From positions 6,458,882-6,522,881 of the forward strand of contig OZ025869.1 of the NCBI GenBank assembly GCA_964019415.1: a DNA stretch of 64,000 nucleotides. Direction: 5' to 3'. The stretch is from Ianthella basta. Lineage: Eukaryota > Porifera > Demospongiae > Verongiida > Ianthellidae. The notes beneath the pieces were generated by a model. The model worked only from the letters and a program-made list of their open reading frames with translations. It had not been told where the DNA came from and ran no database searches. Positions 53,961 to 63,099 of the stretch are shown here, piece by piece. The position numbers and the translations under genes were made by a program. Numbering within the stretch: position 1 is the first letter of the stretch; each line of letters begins with the position of its first letter.

Positions 53961-54524
53961 CAGTGGTGTATTGGTGTCTCCATGCAAAAGTTTGCATGTA
54001 AGACAAGTTTGCATGTAATGAATGAGGCAAAAGAAGGCAACTTGAAGTTCTACCAGTGTGCTTTAGACGTTAGGGGACTTGAAAATACTCACCAAGCGTG
54101 GACAAGTGGAAATGACCGACAAAAACACCACAGGGAGATTCCTTACACGTAGACAAGGTTTTACAGGTTCGGCGCGCGTTAGCAGAACCTGTAACTTGCG
54201 GTTTGACATCACGCACATGATTATCCCACAAGTTACGCGTTACGCATTACGTGTTCGGGCAAAAATGGAAATCTAAAGGTCTCTGTTGAGTCACGTGATG
54301 TAAATGATGTTATTAATCAGCACGCGTGCATGTGACATCATGATTGACATAATTGCCACATACGGCACTGGTCCGGGTAATGATCCTAGCCACTGACCTT
54401 GTAACCCTTGCACTGCAAGGTTGTTGATCACGAAGGAACCTGGCAGCTTGGCAGCTTGACTGGCTACAAAGCTATTTACCCTGAGGGAAAGGACCAACAG
54501 TAACTGTCGTGGGAAGCAGGGGAG

Positions 54525-54880
54525 TTGATGCATGTGTCCTTAAGGGTATTCTGGGGATCAGCTCATGGCCACCAGAGCGCATACTTAGACGTCAGCGCTC
54601 GCTCCCTCCTACCGGAAATTCCAACCCCAATCCTATGCTGTTCTCAACATGAAAGGATGAAAAAGAAAGCATACAAGCAGTGCATCAATGAGATTGAACA
54701 CGGATCATTCACCCCCTTGATTTTCAGCACCACATGAGGTATGGGCAAAGCTGCAACTGTGTTTTACAAGAGATTGGCCTCTAAATTGGTGGAGAAGAGG
54801 AAGCAGGCATACTTGCTATGCATCAGATGGCTGAGATGCCAAATGAACTTATTCGGTCCTCAATCATGTGCTTGAGGGAG
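54525..54880 (+). pseudogene. RT retroelement C-terminal fragment (third copy)
   Basis: Frames give SAHGHQSAYLDVSARSLLPE, ERMKKKAYKQCINEIEHGSF, TPLIFSTT, a stop, then GMGKAATVFYKRLASKLVEK, the same tail domain as at 13.9-14.3 kb (there REYSQRVREVEWGASTPL). Very short and broken. Its upstream edge lies about 240 bp beyond the Harbinger end. Confidence 0.65.
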
Positions 54881-55191
54881 TCGCTATGGGAGATTTCCAT
54901 CAACCCCTGATTACCTCTACTCTTGGCCATCTCTGAATCCAAAATCTGAATAAATATACTACTACAACTTCAGTGTATATGTTCAACAATACTATACTAT
55001 CGAACAGTTGTTTTACTGAACAGTTACGTATACTACCGCAGTTTATGTATTATATATAAGTTAGTACTCATTCTCACATTTCACATTACGTCATTACTGC
55101 TGTGTCATACTGTGTCATTATTACGTAATGGGCCTCGTGGCTCAGTCCTGTTCCTTCATGATGCAAGTAGACATGTCGGGTGCGTCTCTGA

Positions 55192-55790
55192 ATGATTCCT
55201 GAGGGATCTGTTGTTACAGGTCTTCGTAGATGTAAACACTCTTCTGCTTCTGCTGCTCGCCACAATCTTGGTCTATCAACACTGTCCTCCAGAAGGAAGC
55301 TTCATCTTTCCCAGACTGTCTTCAAGTGCCTCTCTTCCCATTGTCCGTCCTACCTACCTCAGCTCTTCTCTGGTCCGAACTCCTCTCATCACACTCGGTC
55401 GTACTCTTCTTGTCAATTTGGTCAAAGGTCATTCAGTTTTACTGGTGCCTCTATGTGGAGATCACTCCCTGTGAACATCCGCGTTACAAAAGATTTCCAA
55501 GCTTTCTCTACCAAGTGCAAAGTTTTCCTCCTGGACTGACCTTTCTTTGTGCATGCACAGTCATGATCTATTTTCCATTTTATTTTTTTATAACTGCTTG
55601 AATAAACCCAACAATGTAAATCCTCCACGCATGTCTTTACTTTTACATCATTTCGTCTCTCTGTTTTGTTTTGTATTGTGTTCCCTTTTCTTTTCCCCTT
55701 TTCTTTACTGGGCGCCTGAGAGAATAGCCTATGGCTAAAGGCTCCCGTCTAAATAATGATCCCCTGACCCTGACCTGACCTGACCAAGTT
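55192..55790 (+). pseudogene. LINE 3' end
   Basis: The ORF 55192-55536 gives TLSSRRKLHLSQTVFKCLSS, FSFTGASMWRSLPVNIRV, FSTKCKVFLL, the last part of a LINE RT protein. It is followed by a 3' untranslated region with aatagcctatggctaaaggctcc and a terminal simple repeat (ctgacctgacc, 55764-55785), a usual LINE tail. Confidence 0.8.
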
Positions 55791-56095
55791 CAGAAAAGCT
55801 TACATATTATGTATTAATTAATGTCAGAGCACTGCATGCCCAGTTGTTATACTCTGCCATTATATATATATGAAGCCACAGAAAGGAGGGCTGCCCGGTT
55901 CCAACTATGAGTGGTTTGATAGCTAACTGCTCATTGCTGCTCATTGTCAAATGTGCTCATGCTCACCACAGAGCATGTATTCAAAGTCCATCAGAGTGGG
56001 GTTTCACTTGGTAGTGTTGAATTAGGATGAAACGACAATTAATGTATTCCGTGGCTTCAGCTGGATGTGGCATATAGCTAGGTATAGTATACAGC
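55791..56095. other. No gene seen
   Basis: Spacer before the satellite with a short (TA)n run near 55861 and tandem gctcattgctgctcattg near 55929. Confidence 0.5.
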
Positions 56096-57572
56096 TATTA
56101 CAGTGTGTCCTAGGTATTACAATGTGTCCTAGGTATTACAATGTGTCCTAGGTAATACAATGTGCCCTAGGTATTACAATGTGTCCTAGGTATTACAAAG
56201 TGCCCTAGGTATTGCAATGTGCCCTAGGTATTATTACAATGTGCCCTAGGTATTATTGCAATGTGCCCTAGGTATTACAATGTGCCCTAGGTATTACGAT
56301 GTGTCCTAGGTAATACAACGTGTCCTAGGTAATACGACGTGTCCTAGGTAATACGATGTGTCCCAGGTATTACGATGTGCCCTAGGTATTACAATGTGCC
56401 CTAGGTTACAATGTGTCCTAGGTAATACAATGTGCCCTAGGTTACAATGTGTCCTAGGTAATACAATGTGTCCTAGGTAATACAATGTGTCCTAGGTAAT
56501 ACAATGTGTCCTAGGTAATACGACGTGTCCTAGGTAATACGATGTGTCCTAGGTATTACAATGTCCTAGGTATTACAATGTGCCCTAGGTATTACAATGT
56601 GTCCTAGGTAATACAATGTGTCCTAGGTAATACAATGTGTCCTAGGTATTACAATGTGCCCTAGGTATTACAATGTGCCCTAGGTTACAATGTGTCCTAG
56701 GTAATACAATGTGCCCTAGGTTACAATGTGTCCTAGGTAATACAATGTGCCCTAGGTATTACAATGTGCCCTAGGTTACAATGTGTCCTAGGTAATACAA
56801 TGTGTCCTAGGTAATACAATGTGTCCTAGGTATTACAATGTGCCCTAGGTATTACAATGTGTCCTAGGTATTACAATGTGCCCTAGGTATTACAATGTGC
56901 CCTAGGTTACGATGTGTCCTAGGTAATACAATGTGTCCTATTACAATGTGCCCTAGGTATTACAACGTGTCCTAGGTAATACAATGTGTCCTAGGTAATA
57001 CAATGTGTCCTAGGTAATACACAATATGTCCTAGGTAATACACAACGTGCCCTAGGTATTACAACGTGCCCTAGGTATTACAACGTGCCCTAGGTATTAC
57101 AACGTGCCCTAGGTATTACAACGTGTCCTAGGTATTACAACGTGTCCTAGGTATTACAACGTGCCCTAGGTATTACAACGTGCCCTAGGTATTACAACGT
57201 GCCCTAGGTATTACAATGTGCCCTAGGTAATACAATGTGTCCTAGGTATTACAATGTGTCCTAGGTATTACAACGTGCCCTAGGTATTACAATGTGTCCT
57301 AGGTAATACAATGTGTCCTAGGTAATACAATTTGTCCTAGGTATTACAATGTGCCCTAGGTATTACAATGTGTCCTAGGTAATACAATGTGTCCTAGGTA
57401 TTACAATGTGTTCTAGGTAATACAATGTGTCCTAGGTAATACAATGTGTCCTAGGTATTACAACGTGCCCTAGGTATTACAACGTGCCCTAGGTAATACA
57501 ATGTGTCCCAGGTATTACAATGTGTCCTAGGTATTACAATGTGCCCTAGGTATTACAATGTGTTCTATATAG
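56096..57572. repeat. 19-bp satellite built on CCTAGG
   Basis: Roughly 75 head-to-tail copies of CCTAGGTAWTACAAYGTGY. Positional variants (TAT or TAA after the palindrome, TGT or TGC at the end, CAAT or CGAC in the middle) occur in runs, giving local higher-order patterns. A few units are short (CCTAGGTTACAATGTGY) or carry an extra ATT. No protein; the small ORF at 57503 is repeat-derived at its start. Confidence 0.97.
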
Positions 57573-57610
57573 CTACACTGAGGAAGTACATTCATGATTT
57601 TTCCTTCCAG

Positions 57611-57688
57611 ATGAACCGCATGTGGGATGTGGACCTGAGAAATGAGAGTGAGAGAGTTAGCTACTTATTAGGCTTGAAGCTGCAGTGA
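57611..57688 (+). CDS. Terminal exon of an unidentified gene
   Basis: After acceptor ttccttccag the frame reads MNRMWDVDLRNESERVSYLL then GLKLQ and TGA. Charged and ordered, not from any element I recognise. The 19-bp satellite would lie in the preceding intron. The upstream exon is not identified; the exon at 35.7 kb on the same strand is one remote possibility. Confidence 0.35.
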   Translation: MNRMWDVDLRNESERVSYLLGLKLQ

Positions 57689-57789
57689 AGCTATATTATA
57701 CTGTATTCTGAGCACTGACGCGGTGTCAACACAGCCTCCCTGTAGCTAATGCACCAATTAAGTACGATATATTTAGGCATACTGTCATA

Positions 57790-57816
57790 CTGTGCTGATT
57801 AAAATTACTTTACCAT
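57790..57816 (+). repeat. Left terminal inverted repeat of the Tc1-BEN element
   Basis: 27 bases, CTGTGCTGATTAAAATTACT then TTACCAT, preceded by TA. The first bases CTGT stand where the right end has CAGT, the usual Tc1 terminus. Confidence 0.85.
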
Positions 57817-58025
57817 GTTGAACGAGTTCAGCCCGTGTGGAGTCGAGGGCACCGCGAGCCCTCGTATAGATTAGGATAGATTAACATCACAGTGATATAA
57901 TATCGCTGTATACATACACACTTCGAGGCGTAAAATGGCGGCTATGTGGTCAACGTAAACTGCCGTAGCGAGGTGTAAAATCGTCAGTTGTATCGAACGA
58001 AAGTTACTGAAAACGTGCTCTAGCC

Positions 58026-59045
58026 ATGACAAGTCATCTTTCTAGCTATCAGAGGGAACGTATTGTATCTTTATCGGAGGAAGGAAAGAATATCTCGCAA
58101 ATCGTGACGACTTTGGAGTCTGAAGGAAGAAGAACTTCGCGTGCCACAGTTAGAAAGTGGGTGAATCGGTGGAAAACCAATTGTGAACTGCAGGATCGAC
58201 CTCGCTCTGGACAACGGAATAAGATTACACCCGAAATGGCTGCTTTTATGGAAATGAAAATGGAAGAAGATGATGAAATAACATCAGCAGAGTTGCACAG
58301 GCTATCAAGGAATTTCGCCACCGACATTACTCCACCCACCATAAGAAGATACATCCGGAAGAAGCTGGAGTGGGTAGCTGTACGGACTAGGTTTGGTCCA
58401 ATGATTTCGGACCAAAACAAAGTCAAAAGATGTGCCTTTGCAAAAATGTGTCTAGACAATAAGGACACCTTTGAAAATGTCCTATTGTCAGACGAGAGCT
58501 CAATACAGCTGACCAGACACAGCCAAACTATGAGGGTCAAGTCTGGAAAGGAACGTGTTCTAAAGCCCCAAGCCAAGCATGCTCTCAAGGTACATGTTTG
58601 GGCTGCAATTTCAAGAAGAGGGGCCACACGCATCTGCGTGTTTGACCAGATTATGGATGGTCCACTGTATGTTGGGATCTTAGAGGACCACCTTTTGCCT
58701 TTCCTGGATGAGAAGTTCCCTGATGGTCGATATCGCTTCATGCAGGACAATGATCCGAAGCATACTAGTCGCATTGCCAAGGACTTTTATGTGGAGAAAG
58801 GCATCAACTGGTGGCCAACACCTGCCAGCAGTGCAGACTTCAACCCTATCGAGCAGGTATGGAGGGAATTGAAGCATTTTATCGCTAGAATAGTTAAACC
58901 TTTAAGCAAAAAGGAGCTGATTGAAGGAATTTGCCTGTTTTGGGGGCAGAGGATTACACCACAGAAGTGCAGCAAGTACATTGATCACACCTTCAAAGTT
59001 TTACCCAAGATTGTGGCCAAAGAAGGAGGCATCACCGGAGAATAA
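58026..59045 (+). CDS. Tc1-like transposase, intact, DD34E
   Basis: 339 codons from ATG with no break. An N-terminal paired-like HTH (YQRERIVSLSEEGKNISQIV), a second HTH (TSRATVRKWVNRWKTN; ITPPTIRRYIRKKLEW) with a GRPR-like DRPRSGQR between, then the RNase H-like domain: NVLLSDESSIQLTRHSQTM (first Asp), KVHVWAAISRRGATRICVFD, YRFMQDNDPKHTSRIAKDFY (second Asp), SSADFNPIEQVWRELKHFI (Glu). Counting from the first Asp of QDND to the Glu gives 34 intervening residues. Length is normal for Tc1. It lies 236 bp inside the left terminus, so it should act on these ends. Could still be active. Confidence 0.95.
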   Translation: MTSHLSSYQRERIVSLSEEGKNISQIVTTLESEGRRTSRATVRKWVNRWKTNCELQDRPRSGQRNKITPEMAAFMEMKMEEDDEITSAELHRLSRNFATDITPPTIRRYIRKKLEWVAVRTRFGPMISDQNKVKRCAFAKMCLDNKDTFENVLLSDESSIQLTRHSQTMRVKSGKERVLKPQAKHALKVHVWAAISRRGATRICVFDQIMDGPLYVGILEDHLLPFLDEKFPDGRYRFMQDNDPKHTSRIAKDFYVEKGINWWPTPASSADFNPIEQVWRELKHFIARIVKPLSKKELIEGICLFWGQRITPQKCSKYIDHTFKVLPKIVAKEGGITGE

Positions 59046-59276
59046 CAGTCATATTGCAGACAGTAACCACAAGATACTGGTTTATTATTGCCTTGTGTAT
59101 TATTATTACAATTTCTTAAGCTTATTCCATAGTATTGATGTGGTTTCAACTTTTAACTTAAATTGCACTATGTCATTTGATCCAGTGAAGGGCGCATCAA
59201 GATAAATGCAAGAACAACAGCACATGCAGTACATAAGGTAAATGAACCATAAAAACTTGTTTGCTAATGAAGGTCA

Positions 59277-60781
59277 CTAATGAAGTAAAAACATAGAGCT
59301 AAGTGTTGCCCTATTTAGCTGGCGACAGCTACTATCAATAGCCAGTCTATATGGTCTCCAGGCATCCTTCTCCTGCTGTCCTGGGCGTACTGGATAAATG
59401 GAGTACACTGCCTCTTTGATGGCAGCCAGTCTTCTTGGTGATAGCGCGACCTCTTATTTGCCTTGCCCGAACAGTTGGACCTAGCCCTCTCTTTCCGGGA
59501 GTAGGCCCTTCTGACCAGCTGTACGGCAAAATTTACTTGGGAGTTGGCTTCTTTGTATGCCTCGGTAAAGACCTCTTGCTTGAACAGTAGTGGTGATGAG
59601 GAGCCATAGTTTTGAAAAACCTGGTCAAACTCAACAGGTTCATCCTGTGTGGGCTCAGCATCGTTGGAGGGATGTGGTCTCCGGGGGTGAGGCACACAAG
59701 GGGTGTATGGGTATGGCAAGTAGGGAGGGTGTTCAGATGGGTACAAGTGTTGGGAAGAGTGTGTGAAGTGGTGATGGGGAGATGGTCTGGGTGGATGTGA
59801 TGGGTAAGGGGAGTGAGCATGTGGGTATGGGTAAGGGGAGTAAGCATGTGGGTATGGTGGGTAAGAGGTGGGAGGGTGTGTGTACGGGTAAGGGGAGTGA
59901 GCAAGTGAGTATGGTGGGTAAGGGAAGTGTGTGTATGGGTATGACGGGTAAGGGGCGGAAGCAGGTGGGTATAATGGGTAACGGGTGTGGTGATGTGCTG
60001 TAGAAGAAGGAGGATATGAGAGAGGAGGTGGTGGGGTAGAGGAATTGTGCAATGAGGGAGGAGGTGGTGGGGTAGGGTAATTGTGCAATGAGGGATGAGG
60101 TGGTGGGGTAGGGGAATTGTGCAATGAGGGAGGAGGTGGTGGGGTAGGGGAATTGTGCAATGAGGGAGGAGGTGGTGGGGTAGGGTAATTGTGCAATGAG
60201 GGATGAGGTGGTGGGGTAGGGGAATTGTGCAATGAGGGAGGAGGTGGTGGGGTAGGGGAATTGTGCAATGAGGGAGGAGGTGGTGGGGTAGGGGAATTGT
60301 GCAATGAGGGATGAGGTGGTGGGCTAGGAGATGAAAACAAGTCAGGAGACAGTGGACTCTGCTCACTTGGTATTGGATTTGGAAGTTGAGGAGTGTTTGT
60401 GATCTCACTCAATACTGCTCGTGTTTCAGCTCCATTTCTTGTTTCAGCGTCGTCTTCTGCCTTTTTTGTTGACTTTGCGGGTGAGCCTGACGCCAGCCAC
60501 AGCGGTTTGTCCACTACATTCTTCTTCGTAGCGCTGGTCTTTGTGCTACTCTTCGAAGCTATGTCCTTGCTCTTTCTGCGCCTCTTCTTCGGGGGTTGCC
60601 ACTCCAACAAATCGATAATCTTCGCCCGATAACGACGGGAACCAAACTTGACGGAAACTTCTGTGCCTTCCACGGCGCTGTCAAGGTCTCCCAAGATGTG
60701 CTTCACGTTCACTCTATTAATCTGCCCCTTGTCCTTGGACTCCAGCCACTCCACTGCGATTTCGTTCCTCCTCCGAGCCAT
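59277..60781 (-). CDS. BEN-domain protein, second gene of the Tc1-like element
   Basis: From ATG at 60781: a Tudor/SH3-like N-terminal segment (RNEIAVEWLESKDKGQINRV, KFGSRRYRAKIIDLLEWQPP), a basic nuclear-localisation stretch (KKRRRKSKD), a long Pro-rich region with about eight copies of SLHNSPTPPPPP, then Pro/Tyr/His-rich sequence. The end is a BEN domain start: VNFAVQLVRRAYSRKERARS, NCSGKANKR. One base change near 59450 throws the rest out of frame; in another frame the domain continues LSPRRLAAIKEAVYSIYPV then YRLAIDSSCRQLNR, to a TAG at 59277. BEN proteins bind DNA or chromatin. Inside a transposon it may help targeting or end-binding. Intronless, convergent with the transposase. Confidence 0.75.
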
Positions 60782-60923
60782 TCTTACAAACCATACGACA
60801 GGATTCACACGATAAGATTCACACGTTACGTCACTGTTCGCGCCATCGCAACTGTTAATAATTACGAGACTTGTGCGAATAGGTGAGGGTGGCCTAGTCC
60901 AAACTCATGTTTTGCGCGGTTTA

Positions 60924-60950
60924 ATGGTAAAGTAATTTTAATCAGTACTG
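60924..60950 (-). repeat. Right terminal inverted repeat of the Tc1-BEN element
   Basis: ATGGTAAAGTAATTTTAATC then AGTACTG, followed by TA. Complement of the left end with two mismatches. Confidence 0.85.
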
Positions 60951-60952
60951 TA

Positions 60953-61100
60953 AGGAAATTGGTACGCGTGCAAGCACCACTGATCAGCTAAGTGCAAAAT
61001 CCACTGGAAGAGCAACATACCTCAAATACACACCCTGCCATTGGTGTAACATTTGGCTACGTGTCTGTTGCCTCAATCCATTCCTGAGCTCGATCATTCT
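60953..61100. other. No gene seen
   Basis: Short spacer between the Tc1 element and the next gene. Confidence 0.5.
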
Positions 61101-61106
61101 TGAATA

Positions 61107-63082
61107 TGGAGCCCTCGCCCAAGAAGTCGAAAACTATAACTCTTGATCCAGTGGAACAAGCCCGAGCTAAGTCAGCACTATCTCAGAACTACAGTACTAT
61201 GACTTAATCCAACTGCACACAAAGAAGTTGGACAAACTGACTGGTTTGTATACACATGCACGTGGGCACTTTGCTGCACACCATAGCCACTCTTGTACCT
61301 GCAGAAGAGGTGGTCATATGAATGATTGCAAACCATGGCCTGCATAATACCATTAGCATCTGCAATAGGCTATCACAGCTACCACCTACAATAACCCCTG
61401 ACCAGAAAAAAAAAGAGATTTGGAAGGGCAGCTGCCAAGAGATGCACACATGGATTCAGCTATCAATGTACTACTAAGCAGTAGCATGAGTTCAGCATGC
61501 AAGACCATCTGTCGCAAGACAGACTCTCAGGCTGTAATAGCTCCACCCACTACTACTTGTATACGATGCAGACATGATCTCCAGCCATTTCACACGTGTG
61601 CATATCTACTACACTACTGGAGTTGTGGAGGCAGACAAGTACACACTGAGATGCAAACATTGCTCTTTAATGTACAGGTATGAATGTTCAATCACTAAGA
61701 CAATCTTCACAATGACATTACAATTATTATATACACACTCTAATGGACAGGTATGCACACTATGGGAACCTCAGTGATGGTTTTGCATATTACCTTGACA
61801 AGTGTGACTTGGTGGAGGTATCAGATACGGTGTACTTCGACAGGCAGTTGAGTTTCAATGCAGCCTTGCGTGAGTACTATGTATAGTTACACATGACTGA
61901 AATCTTGTATTACAGATGCACAGACGAGTGCACCAGTGGTAACAGATGCCTTGGAAAGACTGCCAAACACACAGAGCTCCACTCACCATCTATATTTCTC
62001 TACTTTTACAGCAACTATTCATGGGTGTCTTTCCAGGGATTCAGTGGAGCGTACAATGACACCTTCAACCTCCCCAGAGATCTAGGTATTTAATCACTAG
62101 GATCTGAATGGGATATGACATGCAATTACTTTTACCTGCAAAATAATACTCATCACATGCAGCTCTTACACCTAAAGAAACAGCTAACAGCTTTTTTCAA
62201 TGGTGAGCTGGAAGAGGACATTCGAGCACATGGGCTAGTTGATAGCACAGTGTTCATGAGGGATAGTGATAGGGAAAAGCACATGGACAGACTGGCTGAC
62301 AACAGAAGACATTCCCTGTATCCACATAGTGACTGCAGCAAGACATGCAGGAAATGAGGTGCAGCAATCACATGACACAACAGCTGTGACTGAAGTCACG
62401 CAGTTGAAATGTATAGTATAAATGAGTTCGTGATGACTCTCACTATTAGGCTGTGGCAGACTTTGGGTGACCGATGGCACATGGAAACTAACCTTTCCAC
62501 ACTGCATGTACAGATGCCAGGTAAGAGAGCATATCGATGCCATCTTAACTGTGTATTCTCACATGACTGCAAATGTGACATACATGTACATATCTACAGA
62601 ACACTGTGCCTGGCATTCCCAACCTATCACTACCGGACGTGTGCACCAATGCTCTGAAGCCAAGAATGACTATTTGTGAGGAGCACTGCAAACTGCTGGC
62701 AGACATGGACAAAGCATTCCCTACTAGCTTGAAGGGATTCCTACAGTATTGCAAAGTTCAAGCTGGTTCAGTCGAACTACATAATGGTCAACTACAAGTC
62801 AACTACATAATTGGCCAGCTGATGCGCTCCAATTAACCAAAATGCATGCATCTGCATTCATTCACAGGCTCACAGAGAGCAGATGAGTTATGTGACAGTG
62901 GTGATGAATCTGATGGTGAGAGCAAGGGACCGGTACTGACTGAAGTCGAAGAGGAAGAATTGGAAGCTGTGGTTGCCAGACTGCCTTCTAGGGACCTAGG
63001 AAGATCAGCTGCACAAACTCAAGGTTTTCATCACCATTCACCGCATAAACAGTATAGAGAAGAGTATATCCTGCCAGTATGA
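61107..63082 (+). CDS. KDZ/CxC-like transposase gene, multi-exon
   Basis: Possible first exon at 61107 (MEPSPKKSKTITLDPVEQAR). Exon ending 61677: FTRVHIYYTTGVVEADKYTL, RCKHCSLMY, splicing in frame to 61751-61869: YAHYGNLSDGFAYYLDKCDL, TVYFDRQLSFNAAL. Then NYSWVSFQGFSGAYNDTF (62012-62085), LLHLKKQLTAFFNGELEEDI with VFMRDSDREKHMDRLADNRR and DCSKTC (62163-62357), LWVTDGTWKLTFPHCMYRCQ (about 62461-62521), NLSLPDVCTNALKPRMTICE with FPTSLKGFLQYCKVQ (62612-62836), and an acidic terminal exon (DSGDESDGESKGP, 62870-63082). The cysteine pattern, F-x-G-F-x-x-x-Y-N and VTDG-WKL-FPHC occur in proteins with CxC-type clusters associated with KDZ transposases. One junction (62085/62163) is out of phase by my reading. 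Confidence 0.55.
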
Positions 63083-63099
63083 ATATTCTTTTCAAATAC

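Larger units (their letters stand above)
49980..54284. mobile_element. PIF/Harbinger element, two genes, interrupted by a LINE
   Basis: The left end AGAGACCTTTAGATTT (49980-49995) is the exact reverse complement of AAATCTAAAGGTCTCT (54269-54284), and similarity continues imperfectly inward (tttgattatggcaaacgtg against ccatttttgcccgaacacg). Between them lie a spliced DDE transposase on plus and a Myb/SANT-type gene on minus, the standard two-gene content of PIF/Harbinger. A LINE fragment fills about 52.77-54.0 kb. A three-base target duplication is not clear (ATT against GTT). Confidence 0.8.
57790..60950. mobile_element. Tc1-like element carrying a BEN-domain gene
   Basis: The left end CTGTGCTGATTAAAATTACT (57790 on) and the inverted right end CAGTACTGATTAAAATTACT (60950 backwards) match over 27 bases, differing at two, both continuing TTACCAT. 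TA flanks both sides (57788-57789 and 60951-60952), the target site of Tc1/mariner elements. The 3161-bp interior holds an intact transposase (plus) and a BEN-type gene (minus) transcribed toward each other. Confidence 0.85.

Noticed and set aside
56096..57572. CRISPR-like array
   Set aside because: 19-bp units are contiguous with no unique spacers, in a eukaryotic context; a satellite.
58049..58780. 243-codon minus ORF
   Set aside because: Antisense shadow of the intact Tc1 transposase.
59533..60408. 291-codon minus ORF rich in His/Thr/Leu
   Set aside because: Shifted frame of the BEN gene's Pro-rich repeats.
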